A stretch of DNA of 64,000 bases, taken from NCBI GenBank assembly GCA_001897435.1, contig MKSV01000007.1, positions 124,001 through 188,000 on the forward strand, given 5' to 3'. This document shows, piece by piece, positions 63,290 to 64,000 of this stretch. Position 1 is the stretch's first letter. Every line of letters begins with the position of its first letter. Position numbers and translations under genes: made by a program. Below the pieces are notes generated by a model. It did not search any database. It was not told the DNA's origin and worked only from the letters and a program-made list of their open reading frames with translations. Origin of the DNA: Acidobacteriales bacterium 59-55. GTDB taxonomy: Bacteria; Acidobacteriota; Terriglobia; Terriglobales; Acidobacteriaceae.

Positions 63290-64000
63290 GTGGAAGATGA
63301 GACAGGCAGCCTGCTCCAGCCGCAGCTTAAGCGATCGCTGAAGCTGTGGCATCTCATTGTCTACGGCATCATCATCATCCAGCCCACGGCCCCGATGGGT
63401 ATCTATGGCGTCGTCAGCAATATTGCCCGCGGCCATGTAGTCGTTACCATCCTCATCGCCATGGTGGCGATGCTGTTCACCGCAATTAGTTACGGACGGA
63501 TGGCCCGTGTCTATCCCCGCGCCGGGTCCGCCTTTAGTTATGTCTCTGAAGAACTCAATCCCAAGGCCGGCTATGTCGTCGGCTGGGCGATGCTGATGGA
63601 CTACATTCTCAACCCCATCATCTGCATCATCTGGTGCAGCCAGGCGGCTCGCAACATTGTTCCCGACATCCCCTTTGCGTTCTGGATGATCGCCTTTGTT
63701 CTGCTCAGCACCTTTCTCAATACACGCGGTATTCAGACCTCCGGTCGAGTCAACGCCGCTCTCTCCATCGTCATGAGTTTGGTCGTTCTCCTCTTCCTCG
63801 GTGAGGGCTTCCGATATATCTTCTCTACTGTTCATCCCACAGCGCGCGATCTATTCCGGCCTTTCTACGACCCATCGACCTTTTCTACCTCTACTCTCTT
63901 TCAGGGAACCTCGGTCGCCGTTCTCACCTATATCGGTTTTGACGGAATCTCGACCATGGCCGAAGAGGTGGAGAATCCTCGCCGCAACATCCTGCTGGCG
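63290..64000 (+). CDS. Amino-acid permease (APC superfamily), N-terminal part
   Basis: The frame is open from a GTG at 63290 to the window end (237 codons, no stop). It shows SLKLWHLIVYGIIIIQPTAP, then membrane helices with the APC signatures AISYGRMARVYPRAGSAFSYV and LTYIGFDGISTMAEEVENP. APC carriers import amino acids or amines with protons. The C-terminal half lies outside the window. AAGGGAAG precedes the GTG. The substrate is not readable, and its role in the carbohydrate block is unclear. Confidence 0.88.
   Translation, partial: MEDETGSLLQPQLKRSLKLWHLIVYGIIIIQPTAPMGIYGVVSNIARGHVVVTILIAMVAMLFTAISYGRMARVYPRAGSAFSYVSEELNPKAGYVVGWAMLMDYILNPIICIIWCSQAARNIVPDIPFAFWMIAFVLLSTFLNTRGIQTSGRVNAALSIVMSLVVLLFLGEGFRYIFSTVHPTARDLFRPFYDPSTFSTSTLFQGTSVAVLTYIGFDGISTMAEEVENPRRNILLA

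Noticed and set aside
1..64000. Insertion sequences, prophage genes or integrase/attachment sites
   Set aside because: No transposase, integrase or phage structural motifs were seen in any frame; the tRNA at 31290 has no adjacent integrase and I saw no direct repeat of its 3' end.

Overview
The window looks like a chromosomal segment of a soil-type acidobacterium (Terriglobia: Granulicella, Edaphobacter or Terriglobus-like). The reasons are the GC-rich coding sequence, a very large Oar-like TonB-dependent receptor with an N-terminal carboxypeptidase-regulatory domain, many secreted carbohydrate-active proteins with twin-arginine signals, DUF5107/TPR and DUF1080 proteins, and a murC-ftsQ-ftsA-ftsZ block. 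The taxonomic call is inference from gene content; no rRNA is present.

Layout. 1-3.2 kb (minus): an esterase, the SRP receptor ftsY, a TetR regulator with a palindromic operator at its start, and the beginning of an HlyD-type efflux adaptor. 3.4-7.7 kb (plus): an M23 peptidase, a HEAT-like protein and a GH3 beta-glucosidase. 7.7-14.8 kb (plus): murC-ftsQ-ftsA-ftsZ and a small penicillin-binding transpeptidase. FtsQ and the transpeptidase both carry long Lys/Arg/Ala/Thr-rich periplasmic tails. 14.8-19 kb (minus): a nucleoside hydrolase, a fused PabB-PabC, a small membrane protein and an MliC-like lysozyme inhibitor. Two decayed fragments lie around them, one recognisable as the C-terminal end of a GH42 beta-galactosidase. 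19.3-22.3 kb (plus): a beta-propeller glycosidase, an M48 protease and queF. 22.3-31.4 kb: a NagX-like membrane acyltransferase, a GH109-like protein, DinB, VOC and DUF1080 proteins, an MFS carrier overlapping a glycosyltransferase, ispG, and a tRNA-Arg(CCT) with an unusual tertiary base pair.

31.4-64 kb is an accessory carbohydrate-utilisation region: an acetyl-xylan-esterase-like hydrolase, nagB, SGNH hydrolases, a DUF5107/TPR protein, a heparinase II/III-like lyase overlapping a sodium:solute symporter, and a tight six-gene operon (D-2-hydroxyacid dehydrogenase, xylose-isomerase-like barrel, GNAT, Rossmann epimerase-like protein, DapA-like aldolase, MFS transporter). These are followed by a DeoR regulator, an unrecognised Tat-exported barrel protein, a Gfo/Idh/MocA oxidoreductase, a 12-Asp-box propeller protein, the TonB receptor, a CBM9-like protein, an amidohydrolase and the start of an amino-acid permease.

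A working model (inference): the receptor and the Tat/Sec-exported enzymes capture and cut a polysaccharide that probably contains amino sugars or uronic acids. The symporter and MFS carriers import the products, and the six-gene operon plus NagB channel them into central metabolism, perhaps under the DeoR regulator, because similar A/T-rich CTTTCGTTT-like sites sit in several of the promoters. The six-gene operon is the best candidate here for an undescribed pathway.
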